Positions 1 to 8,740 of a stretch of 64,000 bases of DNA are shown here, one piece after another. Source of the stretch: Oscillospiraceae bacterium (GTDB lineage: Bacteria > Bacillota > Clostridia > UMGS1840 > HGM11507). Below the pieces are notes generated by a model that was given only the letters and a program-made list of their open reading frames with translations, searched no databases and was not told the origin of the DNA. Numbering within the stretch: position 1 is the stretch's first letter; every line of letters begins with the position of its first letter. A program made the translations under genes and the position numbers. The stretch lies in assembly GCA_015068665.1 (NCBI GenBank), contig SVKB01000008.1:18259-82258 (forward strand). Reading direction: 5' to 3'.

Positions 1-305
1 CCGGTATCGTTGTATCCTGTCAGAATGAAAGAAGTCAACATAAAAACCGTGAAACGGCAATGAAAATGCTTAAGGCAAAGCTTCTTGAAATCAAAGAGCA
101 GGAGCAAAAAGACAAGCTTTCCGATATTCAGGGTGAGCAGATGGAAATCGGCTGGGGCAGTCAGATACGCTCTTATGTTTTCCACCCTTACAATCTTGTA
201 AAGGATCACAGAACAAACTTTGAAATGGGAAATATAAATGCGGTTATGGACGGAGATATTGACGGATTCATCAATGAATTCTTAAAATTCCGTCTTGGAA
301 AGTAA
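1..305 (+). CDS. prfB: Peptide chain release factor 2, C-terminal part (truncated by window edge)
   Basis: RF2 releases finished proteins at UGA and UAA codons. Only the last ~100 codons are inside the window; the reading frame is open from base 3. The segment continues the class I release factor core just after the GGQ region ([10 protein letters not shown]), and the tail contains [11 protein letters not shown], which is typical of RF2 rather than RF1. The stop lies 15 bases before prfA, so the two class I release factors are in tandem. The programmed frameshift site usual in prfB lies upstream and cannot be seen. Confidence 0.93.
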   Translation, partial: GIVVSCQNERSQHKNRETAMKMLKAKLLEIKEQEQKDKLSDIQGEQMEIGWGSQIRSYVFHPYNLVKDHRTNFEMGNINAVMDGDIDGFINEFLKFRLGK

Positions 306-320
306 AAGGAGGCATTTAAT

Positions 321-1391
321 ATGTTTGATAAACTGGATTTTCTTGAAGATAAATATAATAAGCTGAATGAAACAATTTCCGATCCTCAGGTTATTGCCGA
401 TCAGGAAAGATGGAGAAAGCTTATGAAGGAGCAGAAGGAGCTTACTCCTATCGTTGAAAAATATAAGCAGTACAAGGCTGCTAAGGATACAATTGCCGAG
501 GCAAAGGAGCTTCTTTCCACCTCCCTTGAAAAGGACTTTAAGGAGCTTGTGGAAATGGAAATGGAGGAAGCTAAAGAGAATATAGCCGTTTACGAGGAGG
601 AGCTTAAAATTCTCCTTCTTCCCAAGGACCCGAATGATGACAAGAACGTTATCGTAGAAATAAGAGCGGGTGCAGGCGGTGATGAAGCGGCTCTTTTCGT
701 TGGAGACTTATACAGAATGTATTCCATGTATTCCGACCAGAGACGCTGGAAAACCGAGGTTTTATCCGAAAGTCCTACAGGTATCGGCGGCTATAAGGAA
801 ATTTCCTTTATGGTTTACGGTGAGGGTGCATACTCAAGGCTGAAATACGAAAGCGGTGTTCACAGAGTTCAAAGAGTTCCCGAAACCGAGTCAAGCGGAA
901 GAATTCACACCTCTACCGTTACTGTTGCGGTTTTACCCGAAGCGGAAGAGGTTGACGTTGACATAAATCCCGATGATATTGAAACCGATACACTTCGTTC
1001 CTCGGGTGCAGGCGGTCAGCATGTAAATAAGACTGAATCCGCTATCCGTCTTACCCACAAGCCTACCGGTATTGTTGTTATGTGTCAGGATGAAAGAAGC
1101 CAGCATAAGAACCGTGATAAGGCTATGAAAATTCTTCTTTCAAGAATTTATGATTTGAAGATGGCGGAGGCTCACGAAAAGGTTGCCTCCGAAAGAAAAA
1201 GTCAGGTTGGTACAGGTGACCGAAGCGAAAGAATCAGAACCTACAACTATCCTCAGGGAAGGGTTTCCGATCACAGAATCAAGCTTACCATCAATCAGCT
1301 TGAAAATACTTTAAACGGAAATCTTGATGATTTTATAGATGCATTAATTACTGCCGATCAGGCGGAAAAGTTAAAAAACCAGGAAAACTAA
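321..1391 (+). CDS. prfA: Peptide chain release factor 1
   Basis: RF1 recognises UAA and UAG stop codons and triggers peptidyl-tRNA hydrolysis. The 356-residue length is normal. A coiled N-terminal domain is followed by domain 2 with the codon-reading tripeptide in [14 protein letters not shown] (PET at the PxT position typical of RF1) and the catalytic GGQ in [13 protein letters not shown] near residue 230. The RBS AAAGGAGG lies 9 bases before ATG. It sits directly behind prfB and ahead of tsaC, rimI and tsaD, a translation-fidelity cluster. Several Clostridia place prmC next to prfA; it is not present here. Confidence 0.97.
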   Translation: MFDKLDFLEDKYNKLNETISDPQVIADQERWRKLMKEQKELTPIVEKYKQYKAAKDTIAEAKELLSTSLEKDFKELVEMEMEEAKENIAVYEEELKILLLPKDPNDDKNVIVEIRAGAGGDEAALFVGDLYRMYSMYSDQRRWKTEVLSESPTGIGGYKEISFMVYGEGAYSRLKYESGVHRVQRVPETESSGRIHTSTVTVAVLPEAEEVDVDINPDDIETDTLRSSGAGGQHVNKTESAIRLTHKPTGIVVMCQDERSQHKNRDKAMKILLSRIYDLKMAEAHEKVASERKSQVGTGDRSERIRTYNYPQGRVSDHRIKLTINQLENTLNGNLDDFIDALITADQAEKLKNQEN

Positions 1392-1394
1392 AGG

Positions 1395-2852
1395 GTGATT
1401 GATATTTTTACCGAAATAATCAGAATAAACGGCGAGGACGAGCTTTATAAGCTTGACAAGGCTTGTGAAGCTATCAAAGAAGGTCAGGTTGTTGCAATTC
1501 CCACCGAAACTGTTTACGGACTGGGAGCAAACGCATTTTCCTCCGATTCTGCAAAAAAAATATATGAGGTTAAGGGACGCCCCTCGGACAATCCTCTTAT
1601 CGTGCATATTGCCGAAAAGCAGGATGCCAAGGAAATAGCTTCATATTTACCCGAAAGCTTTTATAAGCTGGCAGATGCATTCTGGCCGGGACCTTTAACT
1701 ATGATTGTAAAAAAAAGCGAAAAAATTCCTTACACGGTTACTGCAGGTCTTGATACAGTCGGAATCCGTATGCCCGATAATGAATGCACAAGATATCTTA
1801 TAAGAAAATCAGGATGCCCTGTTGCGGCTCCAAGTGCCAATATATCAGGCACGGTAAGCGCAACCGATGCTAAATATGTGTATGACGATTTCAACGGAAA
1901 AATTCCTTACATAATTGACAGCGGCAGCTCAAAAATAGGACTTGAATCCACAGTTATAAATCTTACTCTTACACCTCCTGTTATTTTAAGACCCGGCAGG
2001 ATTACCTTAGAGGAAATAAGAGAGTATATACCGGATGCTGTTTATCACGATTCTCTGATTGAGGAGGAAGAAGAGGTTATAAACCCTGCATCACCGGGAA
2101 TGAAGTATAAGCATTACAGTCCCTCCTGCCCTGTTGTTCTTATTAAAGGAGGCTTAAGCACCGCTGAAAGGTATATCCTTGATAAGATTGAAGATAATGA
2201 GGCTGTTTTATATTTTTCCGAGCAGAAAAAAATTGCTCATATCACACCTGACTTTTGTCTTGGAAGCTACGGTAGTTTATCAAAATGTGCCGAGCTTGTA
2301 TTTTCTCACTTAAGAGCGGCGGATAAGGCAGGCTATAAAAAAATATATATAACCGGCGTTCCCGAAAAGGGACTTGGCCTTTCCATTATGAACAGACTTA
2401 AAAAATCCGCAGGCGAAAATGCTGTTCAGCTTAGAGATATCGTATTTGTCTGCACGGGAAATACCTGCCGAAGCCCTATGGCGGAATTTATATTAAAAAG
2501 CTACAATATACCCGATATGTACGTTAAGTCAAGAGGCCTTGACGTGTGCTGCAGCTCAGGAATGGCTTTTAATTCTCAAAAGGCTCTTAAAGATAATGAT
2601 ATCCCCTTCTCTGATTTCCACTCCTCACAGCTTACCTACGGGGATGTGGCGGATGCCGATAAGGTTTATACCATGACCGATTCTCAGAGAAGAATTATTA
2701 TAAGCGCGTTTCCGGAATTTAAGGATAAAATCCTGACTCTTAAGGAGAATTCCGATATTGCCGACCCTTATATGCACTCCATGGATTTTTATCAGGTAAC
2801 CTTTGATGAAATCAGAGCAGCAATCGAAAAGAGGTTTAAGGATGAATTATAA
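1395..2852 (+). CDS. TsaC/Sua5 threonylcarbamoyl-AMP synthase fused to low-molecular-weight (arginine?) phosphatase
   Basis: This is a two-enzyme fusion of 485 residues with a GTG start (AGGA 10 bases upstream). Residues ~20-230 are the YrdC/Sua5 domain, which makes threonylcarbamoyl-AMP for tRNA t6A; KGRPSDNPL and APSANISG are its signature segments. Residues ~235-340 match the Sua5 C-terminal domain (SPGMKYKHYSP). From ~345 comes a low-molecular-weight phosphatase domain with the C-x5-R-S loop as CTGNTCRSPMAE and the general acid in ADPY. The Thr inside the loop is the residue known from YwlE to favour phosphoarginine over phosphotyrosine, so a protein-arginine phosphatase is the likelier activity (inference). 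In Bacillus the separate ywlC and ywlE genes are near neighbours. The two domains are in one uninterrupted frame. Confidence 0.9.
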   Translation: MIDIFTEIIRINGEDELYKLDKACEAIKEGQVVAIPTETVYGLGANAFSSDSAKKIYEVKGRPSDNPLIVHIAEKQDAKEIASYLPESFYKLADAFWPGPLTMIVKKSEKIPYTVTAGLDTVGIRMPDNECTRYLIRKSGCPVAAPSANISGTVSATDAKYVYDDFNGKIPYIIDSGSSKIGLESTVINLTLTPPVILRPGRITLEEIREYIPDAVYHDSLIEEEEEVINPASPGMKYKHYSPSCPVVLIKGGLSTAERYILDKIEDNEAVLYFSEQKKIAHITPDFCLGSYGSLSKCAELVFSHLRAADKAGYKKIYITGVPEKGLGLSIMNRLKKSAGENAVQLRDIVFVCTGNTCRSPMAEFILKSYNIPDMYVKSRGLDVCCSSGMAFNSQKALKDNDIPFSDFHSSQLTYGDVADADKVYTMTDSQRRIIISAFPEFKDKILTLKENSDIADPYMHSMDFYQVTFDEIRAAIEKRFKDEL

Positions 2853-3279
2853 AATATCTCCTTTGAGTTATGAAAATATTGACGGGGTATTTTCGGTAGA
2901 GCTGACATCATTTGAAAACCCCTGGTCAAAGCAGGCCTTTATTGATGAAATAAACAACCCTCTTGCCAGATACTTTGTTCTTGAGAATGAAAATGAAGTA
3001 ATAGGCTATGCGGGGCTATGGCATATCATTGATGAGGGACATATTACAAATATTGCCGTAAAGCCTGCCTTCAGAGGTCAGGGCTTATCAAAGCTTCTTA
3101 TGAATGAGCTTGTTGATTATTATAAATCTAACTCCCTTGTGTTTCTTACATTGGAGGTTCGAGAGTCAAACCTTGTTGCACGAAGGCTCTATGAGAGCTA
3201 CGGCTTTAAAATAATCGGAGAAAGAAAAAAATACTATCAGAATAATGAAACTGCTGTTTTATACAGCCTGGAAGGATAA
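2842..3279 (+). CDS. rimI: RimI-type N-alpha-acetyltransferase (GNAT)
   Basis: A GNAT-fold acetyltransferase of 145 residues, of the type that acetylates the N-terminus of ribosomal protein S18 and is usually found with TsaB/TsaD. The acetyl-CoA loop is RGQGLS after IAVKPAF; PWSKQAF near the N-terminus and LEVRESNLVARRLYESYGF toward the end are typical of RimI. The ATG at 2842, preceded by GAGGTTTAAG, is preferred over an in-frame start at 2803, which would lie deep inside the upstream gene. The ORF overlaps the tsaC-phosphatase fusion by 11 bases and ends 3 bases before tsaD, so translation is probably coupled. Confidence 0.9.
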   Translation: MNYKISPLSYENIDGVFSVELTSFENPWSKQAFIDEINNPLARYFVLENENEVIGYAGLWHIIDEGHITNIAVKPAFRGQGLSKLLMNELVDYYKSNSLVFLTLEVRESNLVARRLYESYGFKIIGERKKYYQNNETAVLYSLEG

Positions 3280-3282
3280 ATT

Positions 3283-4374
3283 ATGAGTAAGCTTATTATG
3301 GGAATTGAATCATCCTGCGATGAAACCGCCTGCGCTATAGTCAAGGATGGCAGAGAGGTTTTATCGAATATTATTTATTCCCAGATTGATGTTCACAAGG
3401 AATACGGCGGTGTGGTACCCGAGCTTGCATCCCGTCTCCATATTGAAAAAATTTCATACGTGGTCGATATGGCTCTTGAAAAGGCAAAGGTTACATTTGA
3501 TGATATTGATGCAATAAGTGTTACCTACGGTCCCGGACTTGTGGGTGCACTTTTATGCGGAGTTTCCTATGCAAAAAGCCTTGCCTATGCTCTTAACAAA
3601 CCTCTTGTGAAGGTACATCACATTAAGGGACATATTGCAGGAAATTATTTAACCTATCCTGATCTTAAGCCACCGTTTCTCTGTCTTGTTGTATCCGGCG
3701 GACACAGTCACATTATCGAGGTCAGGGATTACAATCAGTATAACATACTTGCCAAAACAAGAGATGATGCTGCAGGTGAAGCCTTTGATAAAATAGGAAG
3801 AGTTTTGAACATCCCCTATCCCGGAGGCGCTACCATAGATAAAATAAGCTATCAGGGAGATAAAAAGGCTATTGAATTTCCCCGTGTTACCTTTGATGGT
3901 TCCTTTGATTTTTCCTTCAGCGGAGTTAAAACCGCGGTTATAAATTACATACATAGAATTCTTAAGTTCTGCCCGGAGCTTGATAAAAAAGGATACGAAG
4001 AGGTTATTCTTAACGAGGTGTTAAACGGAAACGGTGTAAAGCAGCATAAAAAGGATATTACAAAGGCTGACATACTTGCATCCTTTACCGAATCCGTTAC
4101 ATCAATACTTTGTGATAACACTTTAAAGCTTGCAAAGGAAAAAGGCTACAAGCAAATAGTTCTTGCCGGCGGAGTTGCCTGCAACAGTCATTTAAGGAAT
4201 AAGTTTGACCTTGAATGTAAAAAGCTTGGTATTGATATAAGATACCCGGAGCCCATATACTGCACTGACAACGCGGCAATGATTGCATCCATGGGATATT
4301 ATCTATACAATGAAAGCTGCTTTGCAGACCTTAATCTTAATGCAGTTCCGTATATAGACATTGAAAACAGTTGA
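3283..4374 (+). CDS. tsaD: tRNA t6A transferase subunit TsaD
   Basis: TsaD transfers the threonylcarbamoyl group from TC-AMP to A37 of ANN-decoding tRNAs, working with TsaB and TsaE. MGIESSCDETACAIV opens the ASKHA ATPase fold; HHIKGHIAGN carries the metal-binding histidines; LAGGVACNSHLR is the C-terminal nucleotide-binding segment. At 363 residues it is somewhat longer than the usual ~340, the extra residues lying around 230-260 (a charged stretch ending QHKKDITKAD). tsaB and tsaE are not in the window. The substrate supplier (TsaC domain) is two genes upstream. Confidence 0.96.
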   Translation: MSKLIMGIESSCDETACAIVKDGREVLSNIIYSQIDVHKEYGGVVPELASRLHIEKISYVVDMALEKAKVTFDDIDAISVTYGPGLVGALLCGVSYAKSLAYALNKPLVKVHHIKGHIAGNYLTYPDLKPPFLCLVVSGGHSHIIEVRDYNQYNILAKTRDDAAGEAFDKIGRVLNIPYPGGATIDKISYQGDKKAIEFPRVTFDGSFDFSFSGVKTAVINYIHRILKFCPELDKKGYEEVILNEVLNGNGVKQHKKDITKADILASFTESVTSILCDNTLKLAKEKGYKQIVLAGGVACNSHLRNKFDLECKKLGIDIRYPEPIYCTDNAAMIASMGYYLYNESCFADLNLNAVPYIDIENS

Positions 4375-4423
4375 AAAAATAAAATTTTAACATATAAATA
4401 ATATTTAAAAAGAGGTTTTAAAG

Positions 4424-5584
4424 ATGAATGACGCAATACAAAATGCCTGTGAGCATTTTAAAAAGGTACTTGAGGACCAGCTTAAAAGAGTTGAGCTTAT
4501 TAACTCAAACAAGGAGTTTGTTGATTTTGACAAGCTCGACACAATAGTTATAGGTATATGCGGCGGTGACGGAATCGGCCCCCGTATTACCGGTGAAGCT
4601 CAGAGAGTTCTTGAGTTTTTGTTAGAGGATGAGGTTAAAAAAGGAAGAGTTAAATTCAATATAATTGATGACCTCACCATTGAAAAAAGAGCTGAGCTTA
4701 ATGTGGCTATTCCACCTTCGGCACTTAAAGAGCTTAAGAAATGTCACGTTATATTAAAGGGACCTACAACTACTCCAAGAGCCGGAGATCCCTGGCCGAA
4801 TGTTGAAAGTGCAAACGTTGCTATGCGTAAGGAGCTTGACCTTTTTGCCAATGTAAGACCTGTAAAGGTTAAGGAGCAAGGAATAGACTGGACCTTTTTC
4901 AGGGAAAATACCGAGGGCTCCTATGCGGTAGGCTCAAAGGGTATTCACGTAAATGACGATCTTGCCATTGACTTTTGTGTTACAACCACTGAGGGTACCG
5001 AAAGACTTGCACGAGCTGCATTCGAATATGCTAAAAAGAACGGTAAAAAGAGAGTTACCATAGTTACCAAGGCAAATGTTATAAAAACCACCGACGGTAA
5101 GTTTTTAAAGCTTTGCTATGAAATGGCAAAGGAATATCCCGACATTCAGGTGGATGACTGGTATATTGATATTATGACTGCAAAGCTGGTGGATGAAAAG
5201 AGAAGAAATCAGTTTGAGGTTGTTATTCTTCCTAACCTGTACGGTGATATTATTACTGATGAGGCGGCAGAATTTCAGGGCGGAGTCGGAACTGCAGGCA
5301 GTGCAAATTTAGGAAAAAAATATTCAATGTTTGAAGCTATTCACGGTTCGGCGCCGAGAATGGTTAAGGAAGGCAGAGATATTTATGCAGACCCATGCAG
5401 CATGTTAAGAGCAACAGTTATGCTTTTAGAGCATATCGGCTATACCGATAAAGCAAGCAAACTTGAAGAAGCGCTTAACATTTGTATGTTTGATGAGAAA
5501 AAGGTTAAGATTACAGGCAGAGATACCGGTGCAACCTGTAAGGAATTTGCCGACTATGTAATGGAAACTATTTCAAAAATATAA
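4424..5584 (+). CDS. Isocitrate/isopropylmalate dehydrogenase family protein, probably isocitrate dehydrogenase
   Basis: A 386-residue beta-decarboxylating dehydrogenase. It is expected to oxidise a 2R-hydroxyacid such as isocitrate with NAD(P). The N-terminal ICGGDGIGPRI motif and the metal/substrate site in YGDIITDEAAEFQGG define the family. The substrate loop reads VESANVAMRKELDLFANVRP; the S-x-N arrangement resembles isocitrate rather than isopropylmalate dehydrogenases. The C-terminal EAIHGSAP segment binds the cofactor. No leu genes or citrate-cycle genes are adjacent, so the substrate is an inference. It is 50 bases behind tsaD with RBS AGAGG. Confidence 0.8.
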   Translation: MNDAIQNACEHFKKVLEDQLKRVELINSNKEFVDFDKLDTIVIGICGGDGIGPRITGEAQRVLEFLLEDEVKKGRVKFNIIDDLTIEKRAELNVAIPPSALKELKKCHVILKGPTTTPRAGDPWPNVESANVAMRKELDLFANVRPVKVKEQGIDWTFFRENTEGSYAVGSKGIHVNDDLAIDFCVTTTEGTERLARAAFEYAKKNGKKRVTIVTKANVIKTTDGKFLKLCYEMAKEYPDIQVDDWYIDIMTAKLVDEKRRNQFEVVILPNLYGDIITDEAAEFQGGVGTAGSANLGKKYSMFEAIHGSAPRMVKEGRDIYADPCSMLRATVMLLEHIGYTDKASKLEEALNICMFDEKKVKITGRDTGATCKEFADYVMETISKI

Positions 5585-5629
5585 AAAAACGCCTGTGGCA
5601 TTTTAAGGCGCGAAAGGATTTTTAGATTT

Positions 5630-6262
5630 ATGAGAAGTGAGAAAAAAATTTCAGAGGCAGTCATAAAAAGACTCCCCCGTTATTACCGTTATCTTGGAGA
5701 TTTACTTTCAGAAGGAGTAGAGAGAATTTCATCCAAGGATTTAAGCGAAATGATGGGCTCCACCGCTTCCCAGATAAGACAGGATCTTAACTGCTTCGGT
5801 GGCTTCGGCCAGCAGGGCTACGGATATAATGTTCCTGTTCTTTATGAGGAAATAGGCAACATTTTAGGCACAGACAAGGAAAACTCGGTTATTATTCTTG
5901 GTGCAGGTAATCTTGGGAAGGCCATTGCCAACTACACCAATTTTAAAAAGCGCGGGTTTACTATCAAGGCAATTTTTGACAATAACGAGAAAATTATCGG
6001 CACAAAAATCAATTCCGTTAAGGTACTGGATATTAAAAACCTTGAGAATTTTCTGAAAGACAATGAGATTGACATAGTTGTTCTTGCCATTCCTGCTGCA
6101 GGAATAAAGAGCGTGATTGACATTGTGGTTAACTCCGATATAAAGGGTATATGGAATTTCTCTTATCTTGACCTTAAGGTTCCCAAGCACATTGCAATGG
6201 TTAACGTGCATTTATCCGACAGCCTTATGACTTTATCGTATAAAATAAACAAAAACAAATAA
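5630..6262 (+). CDS. rex: Redox-sensing transcriptional repressor Rex
   Basis: Rex represses fermentation and respiration genes and is released from DNA when NADH rises. The N-terminal winged helix (residues ~1-80) includes LPRYYRYLGDLL and the recognition segment TASQIRQDLNCFGGFGQQG. The Rossmann domain starts with VIILGAGNLGKAIANY. At 210 residues it has standard length. It is 45 bases after the dehydrogenase gene, separated by a short GC-rich hairpin, and is followed by a clear terminator. I saw no obvious Rex operator in its own leader. Confidence 0.96.
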   Translation: MRSEKKISEAVIKRLPRYYRYLGDLLSEGVERISSKDLSEMMGSTASQIRQDLNCFGGFGQQGYGYNVPVLYEEIGNILGTDKENSVIILGAGNLGKAIANYTNFKKRGFTIKAIFDNNEKIIGTKINSVKVLDIKNLENFLKDNEIDIVVLAIPAAGIKSVIDIVVNSDIKGIWNFSYLDLKVPKHIAMVNVHLSDSLMTLSYKINKNK

Positions 6263-6280
6263 AAATAACTGTATAACAAA

Positions 6281-6313
6281 AACCTCTGATAAAACATACT
6301 CAGAGGTTTTTTT
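6281..6313 (+). terminator. Rho-independent terminator after rex
   Basis: The arms AACCTCTGA and TCAGAGGTT form a 9-bp stem around a ~10-base loop and are followed by a run of T. It ends the + strand run prfB to rex. The YitT gene begins 16 bases downstream. Confidence 0.85.
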
Positions 6314-6328
6314 AAAAAGGATGATTTT

Positions 6329-7192
6329 ATGAAAAAGAAAGCCCTGGAATATGCAGAAATTATAATAGGAAGTATTTTATTCTCCATTTCGGTTATATGG
6401 TTTGCCGACCCTATGGGGCTTGTTATCGGCGGAATATCAGGTATTGCAATTATCGTTAAAAGCTTTACCGATATCCCCTTATTTATAACCAATCTTGTGC
6501 TTAATGTTCCTTTATTTTTAATTGCGGTAAAGCAAAGGGGCTTTAAATTTATATTTAAGTCACTTCTTTCGGTTTTACTTATAACCCTTATGCTTGAAGC
6601 CTTGACCTTTATTAAAAATCCACTTTCGGTAGCGGATGACATTCTTCTTACAGCTCTTTTAACCGGCGTATTTTCCGGTGCGGGGCTTGGTCTTATTTTC
6701 CGTTCGGGAGCAACCTCGGGCGGAACCGATATGCTGGCTTCAATTTTTAAATTTATAAAGCCACACTTTGATATGTCACGATTACTTCTTATTATAGACG
6801 GAATTATAATTATTTCGGGAATGTCGTTTTTCGGAGTTTCAAAGGGGCTTTATGCGGTAATTGCGGTGGTAATATCAACCCTTATAATAAACTTTATTCT
6901 TGATGGAACTCATTTTGCCAGGGGTGCTTTTATACTGTCGGATAAATACGAAGAAATATCAGAGGCAATATTTAAAGAGCTTGAAAGAGGAAACACGGGA
7001 ATAAACGTTAAAGGGATGTATACCAAAGAAGAGAAAAAAATGCTGTTTGTAGTGGTTAATCCCAAGGAAACGGTAAAACTTCAACAAATAGTAAAAAATA
7101 TCGACCAAAAGGCATTTATGGTCATTTACGACGTGCGTCAGACATTGGGTGAAGGTTTTTTTGATTTTAAGGAATTAGAAAATAAATTATAA
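6329..7192 (+). CDS. YitT family membrane protein (DUF161/DUF2179)
   Basis: A 287-residue integral membrane protein of the widespread but poorly understood YitT family. About five or six hydrophobic segments cover residues ~8-195, including the family's glycine-rich stretch FSGAGLGLIFRSGATSGGTD. The C-terminal soluble DUF2179 domain (~200-285) contains NTGINVKGMYTKEEKKMLF and later VRQTLGEGF. The RBS AAAAAGGATG precedes ATG. Transport activity is unproven. A frameshifted relic of a second DUF2179 domain lies at 46815-46966. Confidence 0.88.
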   Translation: MKKKALEYAEIIIGSILFSISVIWFADPMGLVIGGISGIAIIVKSFTDIPLFITNLVLNVPLFLIAVKQRGFKFIFKSLLSVLLITLMLEALTFIKNPLSVADDILLTALLTGVFSGAGLGLIFRSGATSGGTDMLASIFKFIKPHFDMSRLLLIIDGIIIISGMSFFGVSKGLYAVIAVVISTLIINFILDGTHFARGAFILSDKYEEISEAIFKELERGNTGINVKGMYTKEEKKMLFVVVNPKETVKLQQIVKNIDQKAFMVIYDVRQTLGEGFFDFKELENKL

Positions 7193-7193
7193 G

Positions 7194-7232
7194 AAAAACA
7201 CTTTGGATAAAAATAGTATCCAAAGTGTTTTT
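7194..7232. terminator. Bidirectional terminator between convergent genes
   Basis: A long palindrome with arms ACACTTTGGATA and TATCCAAAGTGT is flanked by A-runs on the left and T-runs on the right. It can therefore stop transcription of the YitT gene on + and of the SGNH hydrolase gene on -. Confidence 0.88.
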
Positions 7233-7241
7233 ATATACATT

Positions 7242-8354
7242 TTATTTATCAAATATTTTTCTGAATATGGGACAAAGCTCCTTTGCTATTCGATAAAATC
7301 CTAAATCGTTAGGATGACTGTTATCCACCGTGCATTCATGCTGATCCTCTGTGCCGAATACCGTTGCGCCGTCAAGGAAATACACATTTTTATCCCCTTC
7401 CTCAACAGCTTTTAGGTAGGTTCTCATAACAATAAAGTTTCTTTCAATCAGATCTCTTGAAGGCTTATCTGTGCCGTAATACTGAAAAGCGCCTCTTTTT
7501 CTGGAGCTGTGATAGCTTATAATTATAATCGGCAAATCAGGATTTTTTTCTCTTACAATTTTATAAAAATTATAATGAGTTGCTTCAAGGTGTTCGCTGG
7601 TTGGTGCATTTGCATCATAATCCATAACAAATGCAGTCATTTTTTTGGTTGCAATATATTCTGCAATTTCCCTTTCACCTAAAGCGCTTCCCGAAAAGCC
7701 TAAGTTAACAAAATCTGCATTTAACCATCTTGAGATAAATCCCATATAGGTATTGCCCGGTCGTGATGCACATCCGCCCTGAGTAAGAGAATTTCCGTAG
7801 TAATATATGGGACCGATATCATAATCAACGGGAGCATAAAGATGACATCCCTCTTTAATGCCTATTTTTATGGAATTAACACCGTTATACAGCGGCAGAT
7901 TAAGTAAAACCTCATGCTCTTCAAAGTCGCTTACTGAATTTAATTCAAAATAACCCGAATAAACTATATCACTGCTTCCCCATGGTGGCATAAAGGTTTT
8001 ATAATACTGATAGTTGGATTTTCCTCTTTTTGCTATATACATATCCACACCCGAATGGCCGGTTGACGGCATATGAGGCATATTGATAGATTCGGGCAGT
8101 TCAACTATAATCGCAACATAAGGAGAATCAGTAGCAAATTTTATTCTTCCTCCCGATGTATTACTGAGAAGCTCCTTTACCCCATCATTAACATTTAAAT
8201 CCTTAAAAAAAGATGGCAGACGAGTAAATTTTTTACCTTCCTTAAGATAAAGCCCGTTTATAACAAAAGGATCGTCAAAGCAATCAAAAAATTCAACATC
8301 ATGAGGAACATCCATATTAACTGCAAGATTTTCATCAATTTCATATAATTTCAT
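7242..8354 (-). CDS. SGNH/GDSL-type esterase with N-terminal beta-rich domain
   Basis: A 370-residue hydrolase expected to remove acyl groups from a carbohydrate or similar substrate. No signal peptide or membrane segment is visible, so it is probably cytoplasmic. Residues ~1-170 form a non-catalytic domain, and the SGNH domain begins at YYYGNSLTQGG (nucleophile Ser). Block II is NLGFSGSA, and the Asp/His pair lies in DNSHPNDLGF near residue 350. RBS AAGGAAGGTG is 8 bases before ATG. It is a single gene with its own promoter. The substrate cannot be read from the sequence. Confidence 0.85.
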   Translation of the reverse strand: MKLYEIDENLAVNMDVPHDVEFFDCFDDPFVINGLYLKEGKKFTRLPSFFKDLNVNDGVKELLSNTSGGRIKFATDSPYVAIIVELPESINMPHMPSTGHSGVDMYIAKRGKSNYQYYKTFMPPWGSSDIVYSGYFELNSVSDFEEHEVLLNLPLYNGVNSIKIGIKEGCHLYAPVDYDIGPIYYYGNSLTQGGCASRPGNTYMGFISRWLNADFVNLGFSGSALGEREIAEYIATKKMTAFVMDYDANAPTSEHLEATHYNFYKIVREKNPDLPIIIISYHSSRKRGAFQYYGTDKPSRDLIERNFIVMRTYLKAVEEGDKNVYFLDGATVFGTEDQHECTVDNSHPNDLGFYRIAKELCPIFRKIFDK

Positions 8355-8374
8355 TTAATTCACCTTCCTTTTAT

Positions 8375-8403
8375 ATTATATCAACCAATTATTACATAGT
8401 CAA
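8375..8403 (-). promoter_or_regulatory. Promoter of the SGNH esterase gene
   Basis: On the minus strand, TTGACT (8403-8398) and TATAAT (8380-8375) are separated by 17 bases, just upstream of the gene's RBS. Confidence 0.8.
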
Positions 8404-8444
8404 GAAAATGAGCCGTATTATCATTTAAAAATATATTTAAAAAC

Positions 8445-8463
8445 CGCTTTGATTTTCAAAGCG
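8445..8463. repeat. Left copy of duplicated terminator hairpin flanking element A1
   Basis: The 19-base palindrome CGCTTTGATTTTCAAAGCG occurs here and again at 8712-8730, on the two sides of the 242-bp element. On the minus strand the copy at 8445 is followed by a T-run, so it now acts as the distal thrS terminator. Confidence 0.85.
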
Positions 8464-8466
8464 GGT

Positions 8467-8708
8467 CAGCGTGTCGATAAACCTATCGACACGCCGGCAG
8501 ACTGTGAAAAAGGAAGGGATATTTTATCAAAATGAATGCAGACAGTACAAAGGTACGGCAAGGCTCATTTTGATGAAAAACAAGTAATGGTAAGGGTTTC
8601 TCGATGATACCCTTACCATTAATTTTAAATATTCACATATTAAATTTTTCTGATTTGAGATATTGTTTTATTTTTTCTTGCGGTAGACCGGACTTTTTCG
8701 ACTGTCTG
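8467..8708 (+). repeat. Structured repeat element A, copy 1 (MITE-like or ncRNA)
   Basis: This 242-bp non-coding unit fills most of the gap between the SGNH gene and thrS. A second copy lies inverted at 57716-57960. It begins CAGCGTGTCGA and ends TCGACTGTCTG, giving imperfect terminal inverted repeats. Three hairpins are visible: GTGTCGATA/TATCGACAC, ATCAAAATGA/TCATTTTGAT, and AATGGTAAGGG/CCCTTACCATT. The loop of the second hairpin contains GTACAAAGGTAC and is identical in both copies. No convincing reading frame is present. Confidence 0.85.
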
Positions 8709-8711
8709 AAA

Positions 8712-8730
8712 CGCTTTGATTTTCAAAGCG
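8712..8730 (-). terminator. thrS terminator hairpin (right copy of the duplicated palindrome)
   Basis: CGCTTTGATTTTCAAAGCG starts 10 bases beyond the thrS stop. Its stem extends into flanking AAA/TTT, but on the minus strand the T-run is short because element A1 begins immediately after it. The original T-rich tail now lies beyond the other copy at 8445-8463. Confidence 0.7.
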
Positions 8731-8740
8731 TTTTTAAATA

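Noticed and set aside
5585..5629. Terminator between the dehydrogenase gene and rex
   Set aside because: A short CGCC/GGCG pairing exists but the stem is weak and no T-run follows directly, so read-through to rex is likely.
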